Shown: in pieces, positions 33,481-44,597 of the stretch | Numbering within the stretch: the stretch's first letter is position 1 | How the letters are laid out: each line of letters begins with the position of its first letter | Origin: Asterochloris sp. CNOR1 | Taxonomy: Eukaryota > Chlorophyta > Trebouxiophyceae > Trebouxiales > Trebouxiaceae | Assembly (NCBI GenBank): GCA_963969365.1 | Contig: OZ017762.1 | Coordinates: 744,001 to 808,000 of the forward strand | Direction of reading: 5' to 3' | DNA: 64,000 bases | Program-made: the position numbers and the translations under genes | Notes under the pieces: model-generated | Database searches by the model: none | What the model was told of the DNA's origin: nothing | Seen by the model: the letters and a program-made list of their open reading frames with translations, nothing else

Positions 33481-36400
33481 TCATGGCGTTGGGGCCGGCA
33501 TGCCACCTTGTGCAGGCCCGTGTTTCTTCTGGTGTAGCTTTGCAAAGACGTCAGACAGGTTGGGAAAGGGTTCCAACTTGGAAAGCACCAGGATCTGCTG
33601 CTTATGCGCTACGTAGCCCTTGACGTATCCCTGGTAGATGAGGTGCGTCAGTAGATCCTCGCAGCGGCTGTAGTGCATGTTCTGGAAGCCCAAAGCTCTG
33701 AAAGCCTCCAGCAAGACATCTGCAGCCAGGAATGCATGTCAGCGGGCCGGATCGTAACACACGCATGCTGGCCGGGCAGCTTCAAGCTCAGTGTTCAGCC
33801 GCCAGGAGAACTAGGGGTCGAGCAGGGCAGCCTTGCACAAGATGGTAGCACCGTGTTGCTGTGCACAATGCATGACAGGCAGCATCATCTGGGGTGGGCA
33901 CCCACTGATTGGGAAATGGTGGGCTGCCTTAGCCCCATCTGAGCAGGCCACATTGATGGCAACACACTGCTGCAGCAGCCGCCGGTGGACAACTGGCCGC
34001 AGCTTGTCCAGCACAAAGAACACGCCCTGCAGCCAGGCAGGAAGTGTCTGACTGGTGCAACAGATGCTGCTGTGGCGCCTGAACTGCACTTGACAGTCCA
34101 CAGGAGCCGATGCAGCAAGGTAGGATGTGCTTGGTTGGTATGTAAGCTACTGCTGTGTTGGCCAATATATGGTCCACCATTGCAAGCAGAACACAGACAA
34201 ATGCGTCTTGCATTCTTGGAGGGGTGCAGCAGCACAGCACATCAGATGAGGCCTTGACACAGGAGCACACTCTGCCAACAACAGCTGCAGTTGCATGCCC
34301 ACCGCCTGCACAAACTTCCACATGTGCTCCTCCAGTGCATCCTCAAATGCCTTCACATTTCCCTCCCGCAGAGCCTGCAGTCCCATCAGTTGGCTCCAGT
34401 CAGGGGGCCAATGAAAAGCCTTCATGATCTGGCCCGGGTTGCTCGAAGGCACGAACCAAGACAGCATCTTGCGTGAGACGAGCTGCACCCCCAAGACGCT
34501 TCACCTGGCTGATCTGCTTCAGCGCCTGCAGGTTATACCGCTCCAGCAGCTCTGTAGGGGGCAGCCGCCCCCGGAGCATGTGCACAGGGATCAAAAATTC
34601 CAGGATGTGGCGCATGTTGACATGGTTGTCCCTGTGGCAGAGAGCCTGGGCTTTCTCCAGCGCAGCAGCCGCATCCCCCTGCAGGGTGCAGCAGAGGGAG
34701 ACTGGAGATACGACATTGACAGCTGTTGTAGGCTGCGGTGTTCTGCAGGCGTGCAGGCCTGTGCTGACCCCAACCTGAAACAAGAAACGGTCAGCGCCTC
34801 TGCAGATGTGGCCATGACTTCCTGGAATTGTCCAGGCTGGGCTTGGCAGGTGCCTCAGCCCACAACACTGCCACGTGCTGCAGCATCTCACGGGCATGTG
34901 TGACAGAGTCGGCCACAAATGTGAACTGCGCTCCCACAGCACAGCGCCGCTCCTGGCTGCAGATGCACCTGAGTGAGCTGGTGCACGACATGGTCTCATG
35001 CTCATGCAGGGTGGGTCACATCAAGTAGGGGATCTGCGCTGAGGCCAGGTGTAACAGTGCCCGTGTGCCCAGATAAAACCGCAGGAGGTACTGACACATT
35101 GCTGCTTGCAGACGGCACATTGCCCCTCTTAGCTTTGCAGGTTGACCTCATCTGCCTTAGGTAACAGCCTGGCTGTCACGCAAACTGCTCATTGAACTCT
35201 GCAAGTGACCCTATCAGCAGTACCTCATGGGCTGCAACACACTCCCCTGGAAAACAATTGCCATCAGATGCAGGGAGCTCACACATTTGTCCTCAAAGAA
35301 GGCAACATGCTGCAGGGTGGCCTCATTTGCGCTGAAGAACAGCTTGCCACGTCACTGGCAGTTTGAGAGGTCTGCCAACAACCATTCCTCCCCCCAGGAT
35401 CTCGGACAGCAGTGCCCTTTCCTTGTAAAGCTAGCCTGACACTCACATATTTCTCCTCAAAGACGGCAAAGCGCCCCTCATAGTACCGCAGTGTGACCTC
35501 GTCTGCTTTGGGGAACTGCACGCCCTCCAGGGACTTGAGCATCGTGAAGATGGGGTTGGCCAGGGCCAGCGCGTTGAGCTTGAAGAACACGCGCAGCAGG
35601 CTGCTGCAGAGGCGCAGGGCCCCGCGGCTCTTGGCAGGGCTGGCTGCAGCAGGAAAGGCATGGCTCATTGAATGACGACATGAGACAGGCTGCTGCATAG
35701 GCGAAGGGCGATACAGCTCTCCACGAGGCGGGCTGCAGCAGAAGGGTAAGCCTCAGTCAAACAGATGAAAACCCGGGCCCCTGCCAGCATGTGGCAACCG
35801 TACAGAGCCACGTCACGGTCACGGAATGGCTGCAGGCTTGCCCTCACCTTTCAGCATCTTGGCTGGCCCCGTGCTTTGCACATGGCTGGCTGCCCCTGCC
35901 AGTTGCTCTGCCTCCAGCTGCTGCTCTGCTGCAGCTGCGTCAGCCTGAGCAGCTGTGCTGAAGTACAGGTCCACTGAAGCATGCAGCACAGTCAGCACCA
36001 GGGCTGCTGAGCGGTCGGGGGCCTCTTCAAAGCTCTGCAAGCAGCCAAGGCATGGAAGTCACATTGGTGGGCTCAGCTGCTGCAAAGACTGGGATGCAAG
36101 TGCGACGCAGGCCACATCAAGGACCCAATGCCCTTTGGGGCCAGGCACTCAAGCCCGTCATGTGCTACAAGTGCAGCTCAGTCAGCACTGGGGAGCCCAG
36201 GCTGATGCAGACCCTTGTGCAGGTGCTGCAGGGGTGCAGCACATTCAGGGACTGGGGGAGCTGAGTGGTCTGGTGCTCAGTGCTGTGCATGACAGCCAGT
36301 GCAGTGGATGTCCTCAAGGATCATGTGCCATGGAGCAATACTTGCTGGGGGTCAGGTCTTGTGCTCAGTCCCTCCTGTGCTGCTTGAAGTCAGTGCCAGA

Positions 36401-37593
36401 AGAGGTAAACATCTAGACCTTGTACAAATTGTGAGCTGGTTGTCAAGTGGAGCCGGTCCAGGCACACCTCATGATGACACCCCAGACTGCTCACCGTCAG
36501 GGCCTGATTGTAGAAGTGCAAAGCTTTGCAGCTACCACGGCTTGAGCTGCTCAACCATTGGCATGTCATGTAAGCAGTCCCCGTGGCCACTTTTGCAATT
36601 TGCCAGGGCGTGTTGCCCTCTCCACGACTGCCTGCTAGCAGCATCAAGCTCACATCTAGGGCCACTCACCGCCAGCGCCTGATTGTACGTCTGCTTGGCA
36701 GCATTTGTGGCCTGAGGCCAGTCTGGCGGGTTGGCCACCTGGTGGTGCACGCAGACAGCGAAGGCCTTGAGCATGTCGGTCCATCTGGCGTCTGGCAGGC
36801 TGCGGATGGCTGGGTCACGCAGCGGGGCCCAAGCAGGGTTGCTGGCGCGTGCCTGTACGCACCAGCAGGGCTGCCACATCAGGCAAATGTGGAGCGTCAT
36901 ACAGCCGATAAGTCCAGATGGTTGAGCAGCTCAGGCCGTGGTAGCTCAAGCCGTGGTAGCTCATCAGTGATGTCGGCCCTGCAGACGACACCCATCAGGC
37001 CAAAAGGCGGCACAGAGAGCAAGACTTGCCTGGATGAAGGCCTGCTCCACCTGAGGACTCAGCTTCAGCAATGGAGCTATAGCATCCCCTGCAACACACA
37101 ACAGATGCAATCACAGCAGGAACACGTGATTTGCAATGTGGCACCCGGTATGCGTGCCTGCTCTGACTGGATCGCCATCTCCATTGGCGAGCGTGAAAGC
37201 TGTTGTTTGCACCCATTCACTGAAGGACATGCTCAATGCCAGTGACAGATCTTTGACACGACTGGGTTGACTACATGAGCAGAAGCTGAAGTGCACCGTC
37301 GGCACTGGATTACCATGCCCACAGCTGTGGTTCCATGCTGCCCTCCTCAGGGTCATCAGCCTGAAAGCAACTGAAGCATGTTCAAGGTCACTGGCCCATG
37401 CTGGAGCTACCAGATCCCAGCTGTGCTGCCAAGGTCATAGCATGAGGCCCCTGGCACAAAGTGGTAATAAAGCTGTAGAACCAGCAAGACTGCTGCTATG
37501 TGTGCTGGGCTTACCGTGTACACTCTCAGCCAGCGCACAGAAACAGGTTTCAGTGCCACTGTTGGCAGGCAGCAGCAGCAGCTCATTGGACAT
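33481..37593 (-). CDS. PCID2: PCI-domain protein PCID2/THP1 (TREX-2 complex subunit)
   Basis: PCID2/THP1 is the PCI-fold subunit of TREX-2, which couples transcription to mRNA export at the nuclear pore. Exons (minus): 37593-37515 (start MSNELLLLPANSG), 37088-37030, 36852-36670, 36034-35848, 35643-35447 (LLRVFFKLNALALANPIF, then YYEGRFAVFEEKY), 34678-34505 (NMRHILEFLIPVHMLRGRLP, then ELLERYNL), 34374-34303 (ALREGNVKAFEDALEEH), 34026 to about 33965 (GVFFVLDKLRPVVHRRLL) and 33719-33481 (CEDLLTHLIYQGYVKGYVAH, then VLSKLEPFPNL). These correspond one by one to the human PCID2/Arabidopsis EER5 blocks. Phases are exact except that the second-last junction is unsettled; about ten residues of the winged-helix region may lie on a missed small exon. 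The second intron has a GC donor (CAG|GCAAGT). Confidence 0.92.
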
Positions 37594-37883
37594 GCAGGCA
37601 ATCCCTTAGGCACCCACGAGTGCCCTGAATCTTATCACATGCTCTGATCTCATGAGTGTGCTTTGATGCTGTAACAGACTTCAACATGCTAAATGCAAGG
37701 GTATGGGGGCCTTTTTGAAGTGCAGTCTTGCAAAAAGTTTCAACTGTAAGAAGTTAAGCAGGAAACGCAGAACATACGTCTACGATATGATGAAATGAGA
37801 GAACCAGTATTCTTGCGGAACAAGCGTCCCCATCTAATGCTGAGAACCCAGGGCTGAAAGCCAAATGTGAGCATGTTTCCCCA

Positions 37884-40800
37884 CTACTGTGCGCCGGGTG
37901 TGCCAAAGCTCTTCTCCATATGAAGCCGTTGAGCATCCAGCTCCTGCTCTCGCCCCATCTGCACAACATGAAGCGTCAGGTGAACACCCTATACCACCGG
38001 GGCAACATCACTGTAGCTGCTACCAACATTCAGTAGAATATGAAGCTGTCAGCGCAGCCATGCAATTCACCACAACTGATGGATGGCCCTCTAGCATGCC
38101 GCAACTCATGCAACTCAGGCAGGGAGCCAACAGGCACTCCCCCTAGCAGCAGCAGGCGCATCTGGCTGACCATGAGGGTGTGGTCCTTTGACAAGTCCTG
38201 CAGCAGCTGATTCACAGGCCGGTCCCAGTTCACAGGTAGGGCTGCTGCCCAGATGGGGTCTGGCAGTCCTGCAGGAAAGCATGGACGCCCCATCAGCATG
38301 GCTGCTGCTGCAGACTGGCATCAGTGCACTCCTTTTTCACATGCAGTGACTCTCGGTGCATTGGTGGCAATCTGCATGCATCGATGCGGGGCGTGGGCAG
38401 CAAAACCTCATCAAGAATGCAGCATTCAGGGTGCAGACCCTCTCACCTGCCTCCCTGTAAGCTGCAATAACCTCTGGCACCTGCAAGCCAGGGACGCTTG
38501 CTGTGCCGAAGTGCTGCTTGCCTAGAGCGCAGGCAGCTTTTTTATACAGCCTTGAGCCCTCAAAGCACTTGGTGCCAACTCATTTCCAATGTGGCTGTGG
38601 CATGGGCAAAGGGACAGGCAAGACAGGGCAATGCAGGGGTGAGCGCTGTTTCATTGCTGACACAGGCCATCTGGACGGGCATGCAGCAAAGCCAGAAGCC
38701 TTTCTACAGGTGCTCAGCCCTCAGGACGCTTATAGCACCACCACCATGCTAGTCAGATGGGCACGCCTCACCTCAGAGCCATACATGCCACTCATGATGA
38801 CAGCCCTTTGTGTGCCAAGTGCTGGCTGCAGGCAGACGCAAGAGGCGTTTCAAAGGGGTGGGCCAGCCAGCACCAATGAGGAGTGATGTGCAGCAGGCAC
38901 TTGGGCAGCTACTCAACGGCAGGCTCTCATGGACATGCAGACCAGCCAAATTTTGATTGTCTGGGTGAGCAGGTCTTCTGAAGGCCTTTGTCACCAGCTA
39001 TGTGCCAGTGTGGCGCATGTGAGCTCTTGTGCAGGAGCCGAACAACTCACAGGGTGCTGAGTGGACCAGCTTCGCATGGTCCTAAGGGTGTCATGGCTGG
39101 TTTAACAAAGTCACCTGCTCATAGACTGGGGGAGGAGTGACCTCAAAGGCATCTTTAAGGGTGCCTGTCAGCAGGCTCCGACTGCAGCAGATGATCTGCA
39201 GGGTAGGACTTGACACTTGGCAGATAGCGGTGCACGGTCAGCTGGGCAGGAAGGGCCCCAAGAGACAGGCCATGGCAGGCAGTTTGCTGCTCGGCAGACC
39301 AGAGCCACTTGCCTGGACATGTTGGCAGACAGTCGAAGGCAGTCATGGTGCTAGCTCAGACATGCCACGCAGACAGCCTGTGGCAGGTTTGCTTCCTGGC
39401 TCAGCTTGGGCAAGCAGAGCAGACAGGCTGTTGCGGCTGCACTCAGTGGCAGCAGAGCTGCAGAAGACCAGGCAACTCAGCTGTCTCCATCTTACGATTT
39501 CCATCAGCCTTCCAGGATGCAGTGCCTATGATCCAGCAGTGCACTTTCCTCTTGGGTGTGCCAGCTGCACCATATCTCCTGCTGCACAAACTCTGGTCAC
39601 CTTGATCATGTCCCCATCGATGTCCTGCAGGGCCTTGCGAAAGCGCTCTGTCTCCTCTTGCAGGAAGCCGGTCATGAGCACTGCCTGACAGCAATGCAGG
39701 TGGCATTTGCTCAGACAGCAAAACAAGAAGAAAGCCAAGGCTGCACGTCAAGGGTGTCAGAAGCAACACGTCAGACAGAATGTCAAAGTATGCGGCCAGC
39801 TGTGACCATACCAGGGGACCAAAGGCTTCATTGCTGCCTGCCAAGCCCTCTGAGTCTGCGCTGATTGGGACAAAGTCTGGGCTGTGCTGTGAATCTGAGC
39901 TGCCCTCAGCATGCTGATCAGCAGCATTTTGCTGGCCCAAAAACTTGCTAAAGAAATCCCTGAGTCCTCCTGCAGTGACGCGTCTGATCTGGCGAGGCTG
40001 TGAAGTTGACCAGCTTTTGGGAGGCAGTCTCAAGCCTTTGCGGCCATGGACACAGATTGCTGCACGCCTTGTGGCAAGCCCAGCGGAATGCATGGCTATT
40101 TTGTATGCTTGACCTACAGGTGGCTCATGCGACCCAGCCATTGCGACATCGTGGAGGTGGTTACACTTCATTGCCTGGATCAGCACACTGTGCCCTCAAG
40201 AAGGCCAATCAGGGCGCTGTCCAGGACAATCTCACAGAGTTCTGCAATCTCTGGCTGCAGGACTAGCATGTCTGTGGCTGAGGTGGCAATGCTGGTGGTA
40301 TTCAGAGTTGATCCTGCTGAGTCCTGATGCACTGAAACATATTTGCTGCCATGCCGCAGCTCAGCCAGAGTAGGGGTCGCCTCTGGCTGCACGGCAGCCA
40401 GCGCGGATGCGATCTGTGGGCTGTTCGCTATTGTGTCAAGGATGTCCTCCAAAATTGCAGCCGCAGCTGACAGGGCTTGCGGACCTGCAGGAAATCATGA
40501 AGGCCATTTGCTGCCTGGGCCTGGTCAGGACAGCACATTCGGTCAAGTGCCATGATTACTTCAGACTGCTGGATCCCTCCACATCGTTGGGCTGTATGCA
40601 CTAGCCACCAAGCTTACTTGAATTACTGCCACCAACATGTGCCGACCTGCTCTGGACCTGGCTGACAACAGCTCCTGCTCTCACCTGGAGGTTCAGAATC
40701 CTGCAGTACTGGTTGTGCCACACTATGCAGCCAGGCCGCTCCCTGCTGTGCCAGCGCCGCTGCCAGCTGAGCATCAGCCGGCAGGAGATACCATCCTGCT

Positions 40801-43800
40801 GACAGCTGAGCTGGTGTCAGGACCCTGCCTTGAAGCGCCACCGCCAAAACCTGCATGCCGTGACTACATGGAGCCGCTTGTGCAATGCCAAGTACATTCA
40901 CAATGCAAATAGAACTTACAGCTGCACCAAGCTATGCAGCTCATGCGGTGCAACTTCATTGGTGACAGTCTTGCCTGGAGCAAGTTGCCAACCCTAGCTG
41001 AAGCATGACTGACAAGCCCAATGATGGCATCCCTGAGTCAGCAGCACTTGTCTTCCACCTGTGGACATGACAGCACCACTTCAGACTGCTCCTGCACCAG
41101 CTCCCATGACACACGACCTGCTGCAGCACATACTGCCATCCAGATACCGTCAGAGACCTGCAGCAGCTGTGCAGCCCAGTCCAGCTGTGAAGACGCTGCG
41201 CCCCGGCCATTGCAGCTCTATGCCCCAGCCAGCTTGTTGCACCCATGCCCACCTGTGGCCATGGCACCACCACCTCATGCTGCACATGCTGCCTGCTGCA
41301 TGGCTGCCAAAACAGCAGCAAAGCAAAGTGGACGCTGCATCATGCCCCTTCATATGCACAACTGCCCAGACACCTGCAGGCTGGCTCAACTGCGCCTGAG
41401 CCCTGCTCCTCTGAAATGAACAGCAGGCCCAGCTGCACAGCGCATCTTGGGCTGCAGCTGTGCCCCAGGCTTTGCTACCACCCACCTGCGTTCGGGGCAG
41501 CACCACTGCTGGCTCCCCATGCTGCACCCCCCCTTCCACCACAACCTGCCACATGAACTATGCTGCAGGAGATCACTGCTGTATTGTAGCTTTCAATTGA
41601 GACAGAAGATGCCGCCAGCTTGCAGCCCCCTGCCAGGCCAGGCAGGCGGTACACAACTGCATTTGCTTGAAATCCGCATTGAGGACCCCCACAACAAGCG
41701 CAGCAAGAGCCCCTCAACATGCATCCTTGCCCTCTCCGAGACACCAGCAGCAGCTGCAGCCAGCGCCCAGCAAAGTTTGATCTCCGTCTGGGGCTGCAAA
41801 AGTGAGCCTGCCACCCCACCATGCCCAGAGCCAGCTGCTGGCCGCCAGTCAGACCTGCCCACCTGCGGCTGCGGCAGCGCAACCTCCAACAGCTCCTGCT
41901 GCACCCCCCTGTCCACCACTGCCTGCTGCATGGCCGCCCAGCCGCTCTGCAGAGGCTCCAGCTTCTGCAGGGTGGCCTTTGTCAGGCTCATGTGCACCGG
42001 CAGGCGTCCCGCCAGCCGCGTGCCCAGCCTGTAGCTGTCTGGGCGCTCCCCAGGGTCCAGCTCAACCACTTCCTCCAACGTCTCTCCCAGCCCTGACAGT
42101 GTCGGCTTCTCTGCACAGTATCTAGTAAAGTGCTGAAGGCACTCTGTGTGCAGGCTACTGTTTCCATGGTTTGCCCCTGCCAGGCCTGAGAGCATGGGCC
42201 TATCTGCATGGCAGATTGAGGGGGGCAGATGGAGGCAGAGATCCTGGGTCTGCAGAGCAGCCTTGCCAAACGCAGAGTGGGCTGCAAGACCTTCTGACAG
42301 GAAGCAGTGATGAGTCCCCTGCACTGCAATGCAGTGGAGACTGCTGCAAGTGCCCCACTTCTAGCTCCCTCATCAGCACCCAAGCATCTAGGTCACCTGC
42401 CACATTCTGCTGCTGAACGCGGCGCAGAGAAGACAGCTTTGTCCAGGCACTCGTGACAGGGTGGTCGCGCAATCACCCTCTCATGCGAGCCTGGACAACG
42501 CACTCGTGAGAGGATGATGGCGCAGTCACCCTTGGCAAGACCAGCCAATGCTCAGCCTGCAAAGAAGTGTCACCTGGCCTGGATCTTAGGGAAGTGATAG
42601 GAGTCCCTGAAGAGCTCAGGCGGGGCATGGCCTTCAGCATCTGGGCTGTGCTGCCCAGGAGGGAAGGTGAGCTGCTGCCGCTGTCCCCCAGAGTGTCCTG
42701 CCTGCTCCGTGGACTGGTCCCATACCCTGCAGAGGTACAGGCTGGGCCTGGTGGACTCATGAAGATCACAGTGAGAGAAGCCCAATCATTGTGTGCCAAG
42801 TCTAGCCAGCCACTGTCGTGCCAGGTGCTGCTGCACACAAAGTTGAATGCAGCCCACCGAGGACCTAATGGTGCGCATCGTCTTGTCTTAGCAGAGGGCA
42901 CTTCAGAGGATCTGGCTGTCACCAGAGCCACACTTCTCCGTACAGGCATGCCTGACAGGGCGCGGGCCTAGCAGCCTACCCACATCAAAGCTCACCCACA
43001 TTGGCAAGGCATGACTGGGCAGTACAGTCTATAGAGATTTCACTGTATGCTTTCACCCCTGCGGCCTGGACTGCCTCAGGTTGCACCATCCCACCTACTG
43101 CATTCTGATGCCCCACAGACTCAATGGAAACATGCACTCCAAGCGCGCTGAACTGCAGCCACAGCACCAACTGCCATCGCATGGCAGCAGCACCTGCAAG
43201 CTGCCAGTTGTACGCCTGGCCCCAGCAAATGGACTGCCTCAGGATGCGGCCACAGTGCAACCTGCCAGCCCATCACAGCAGCACCTGCTTGATGTTACAT
43301 GCGCACCTGCCCCCTGCGACATGGACTGCCGCAGGTTGCGCCGTCCTGCACGCGCCGACTGCGTGGGGCGCGAGTGCCCCGCAGCAGAAATCATTGCGTG
43401 CGGCTGGTGATGCTGCTGGCGCCTCCAGGTGCTACGGAAGCTGCCTGCACCTGCACGAGTTAAACTTGTACTGATCAAACACAACATGCCAGAGGCCGGG
43501 TACTGCTGCTGCTGGCGCAACCAGGTGCTGCCCAAGCTCATCCCAGACTGCCTGCCATGCACACATAGCACATTGGGCATGCTGGCAGATAAGGATAGTG
43601 ACCCTCTGATATGCTGGCGTGTCAGGTGCTGCTCAGGTGCCTTCCCTGGCTGCCTGCCCCTGCACATTTAACGGTGGCGCTTGATGGCACAGACATTGAC
43701 CTGCTGAGAAGTTGGCGCCTCGAGGTGCTGCCCATGACCCTCCTCAGCCAAGTGCCGAGCTCAATCACACACCGGCTGCACTTACTCAACCTGCAGTTGC

Positions 43801-44486
43801 TCTGGTTGGATACAAACTGGCAGCGACAGCAGCGTGTGGTGACTGCTGATCCTCCTGCCCAGTGCCTAACCCAGCACATGCAGCAAAGCTTCTGGTTGGA
43901 CACCTGATGGCATCAGCACGGTGTCTCCTCAGCACAACCACGTGCAGCCTGAGCTCTGCAATTTGCAGACATAACTGGCCCTACAGAGGCTGCAGTCGCC
44001 AGGTGGGCTGCATTAGTGCATTTGCAGCACAGCAGCATTGCCCAAAGGAGAGGAAGCCACCATTAAAGTGACAGACTGACTTGAAGCCAACCTTGATCAA
44101 TCTGGGCTGCAATGCAGACATGTGCAGCTGCACCTTTATCAATCTTAGCTGCAACGCAGACATGTGCAGCTGCCAGCACAGTATCTGGCATCTAAAATGA
44201 AAAAGCCTGAGGGAGCCTGAAGCAGTGCACAAAGCATTTGCCGGGCAGAACTCAGAGGCATCGCATGTGCCAGGCTGCGCTCACCAGATGCTGCATTGGG
44301 GGATAAGGACTGACCCAGCCCTGCAGACACTGATGTTCTTGGGGAGCCTGGAGCTTTGCGCCCCCCCATAGTAGACAGCAAGGATCCCCGAGGGGATGCG
44401 ATGACTGGCTCAGAAGGTCGTTGAGCTTTGTGGCTGCTGCCGACTGGGCTGCCCTTGTAGTTGGGCCCCTCTTGCGTGTCTGTCAT
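37884..44486 (-). CDS. Unidentified multi-exon gene
   Basis: I do not recognise this gene. It lies 111 bp downstream of the CFAP65 stop on the same strand. A Ser/Pro/Gly-rich N-terminal exon starts at 44486 (MTDTQEGPNYKGSPVGSSHK) and ends at a GTGAGC donor near 44285. Other exon candidates: 43365-43315 (ARAGRRNLRQSMSQ), about 42120-41873 (helical, ERPDSYRLGTRLAGRLP), 40860-40690 (LTPAQLSAGWYLLP), 40485-40200 (ILEDILDTIANSPQIASAL), 39990-39800 (GGLRDFFSKFLGQQ, then WSQLAAYFDILSD), 39655-39603 (EETERFRKALQDIDGDMIK), 39170-39122 (DAFEVTPPPVYE), 38490-38455 (VPEVIAAYREAG), 38275-38130 (PDPIWAAALPVNWDRPVNQ) and 37966-37884 (EQELDAQRLHMEKSFG, stop). The mostly alpha-helical content could fit a tethering or scaffold protein, but this is only an impression, and more than one gene is possible. 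Confidence 0.4.
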
Positions 44487-44597
44487 GCCCAGTCCTGCAG
44501 GCACCAATCAGGGCAGCGACTGATAAGACGGCGCGAACAAGGTAGCTGGTGGCAGGATTGCAGACTGCGGTTGCACAGCCTGCTGCGCTGAGCACTC

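Noticed and set aside
42473-42971. Overlapping plus (134 aa) and minus (158 aa) frames
   Set aside because: Neither shows a domain; both may be intron of the unidentified minus-strand gene.
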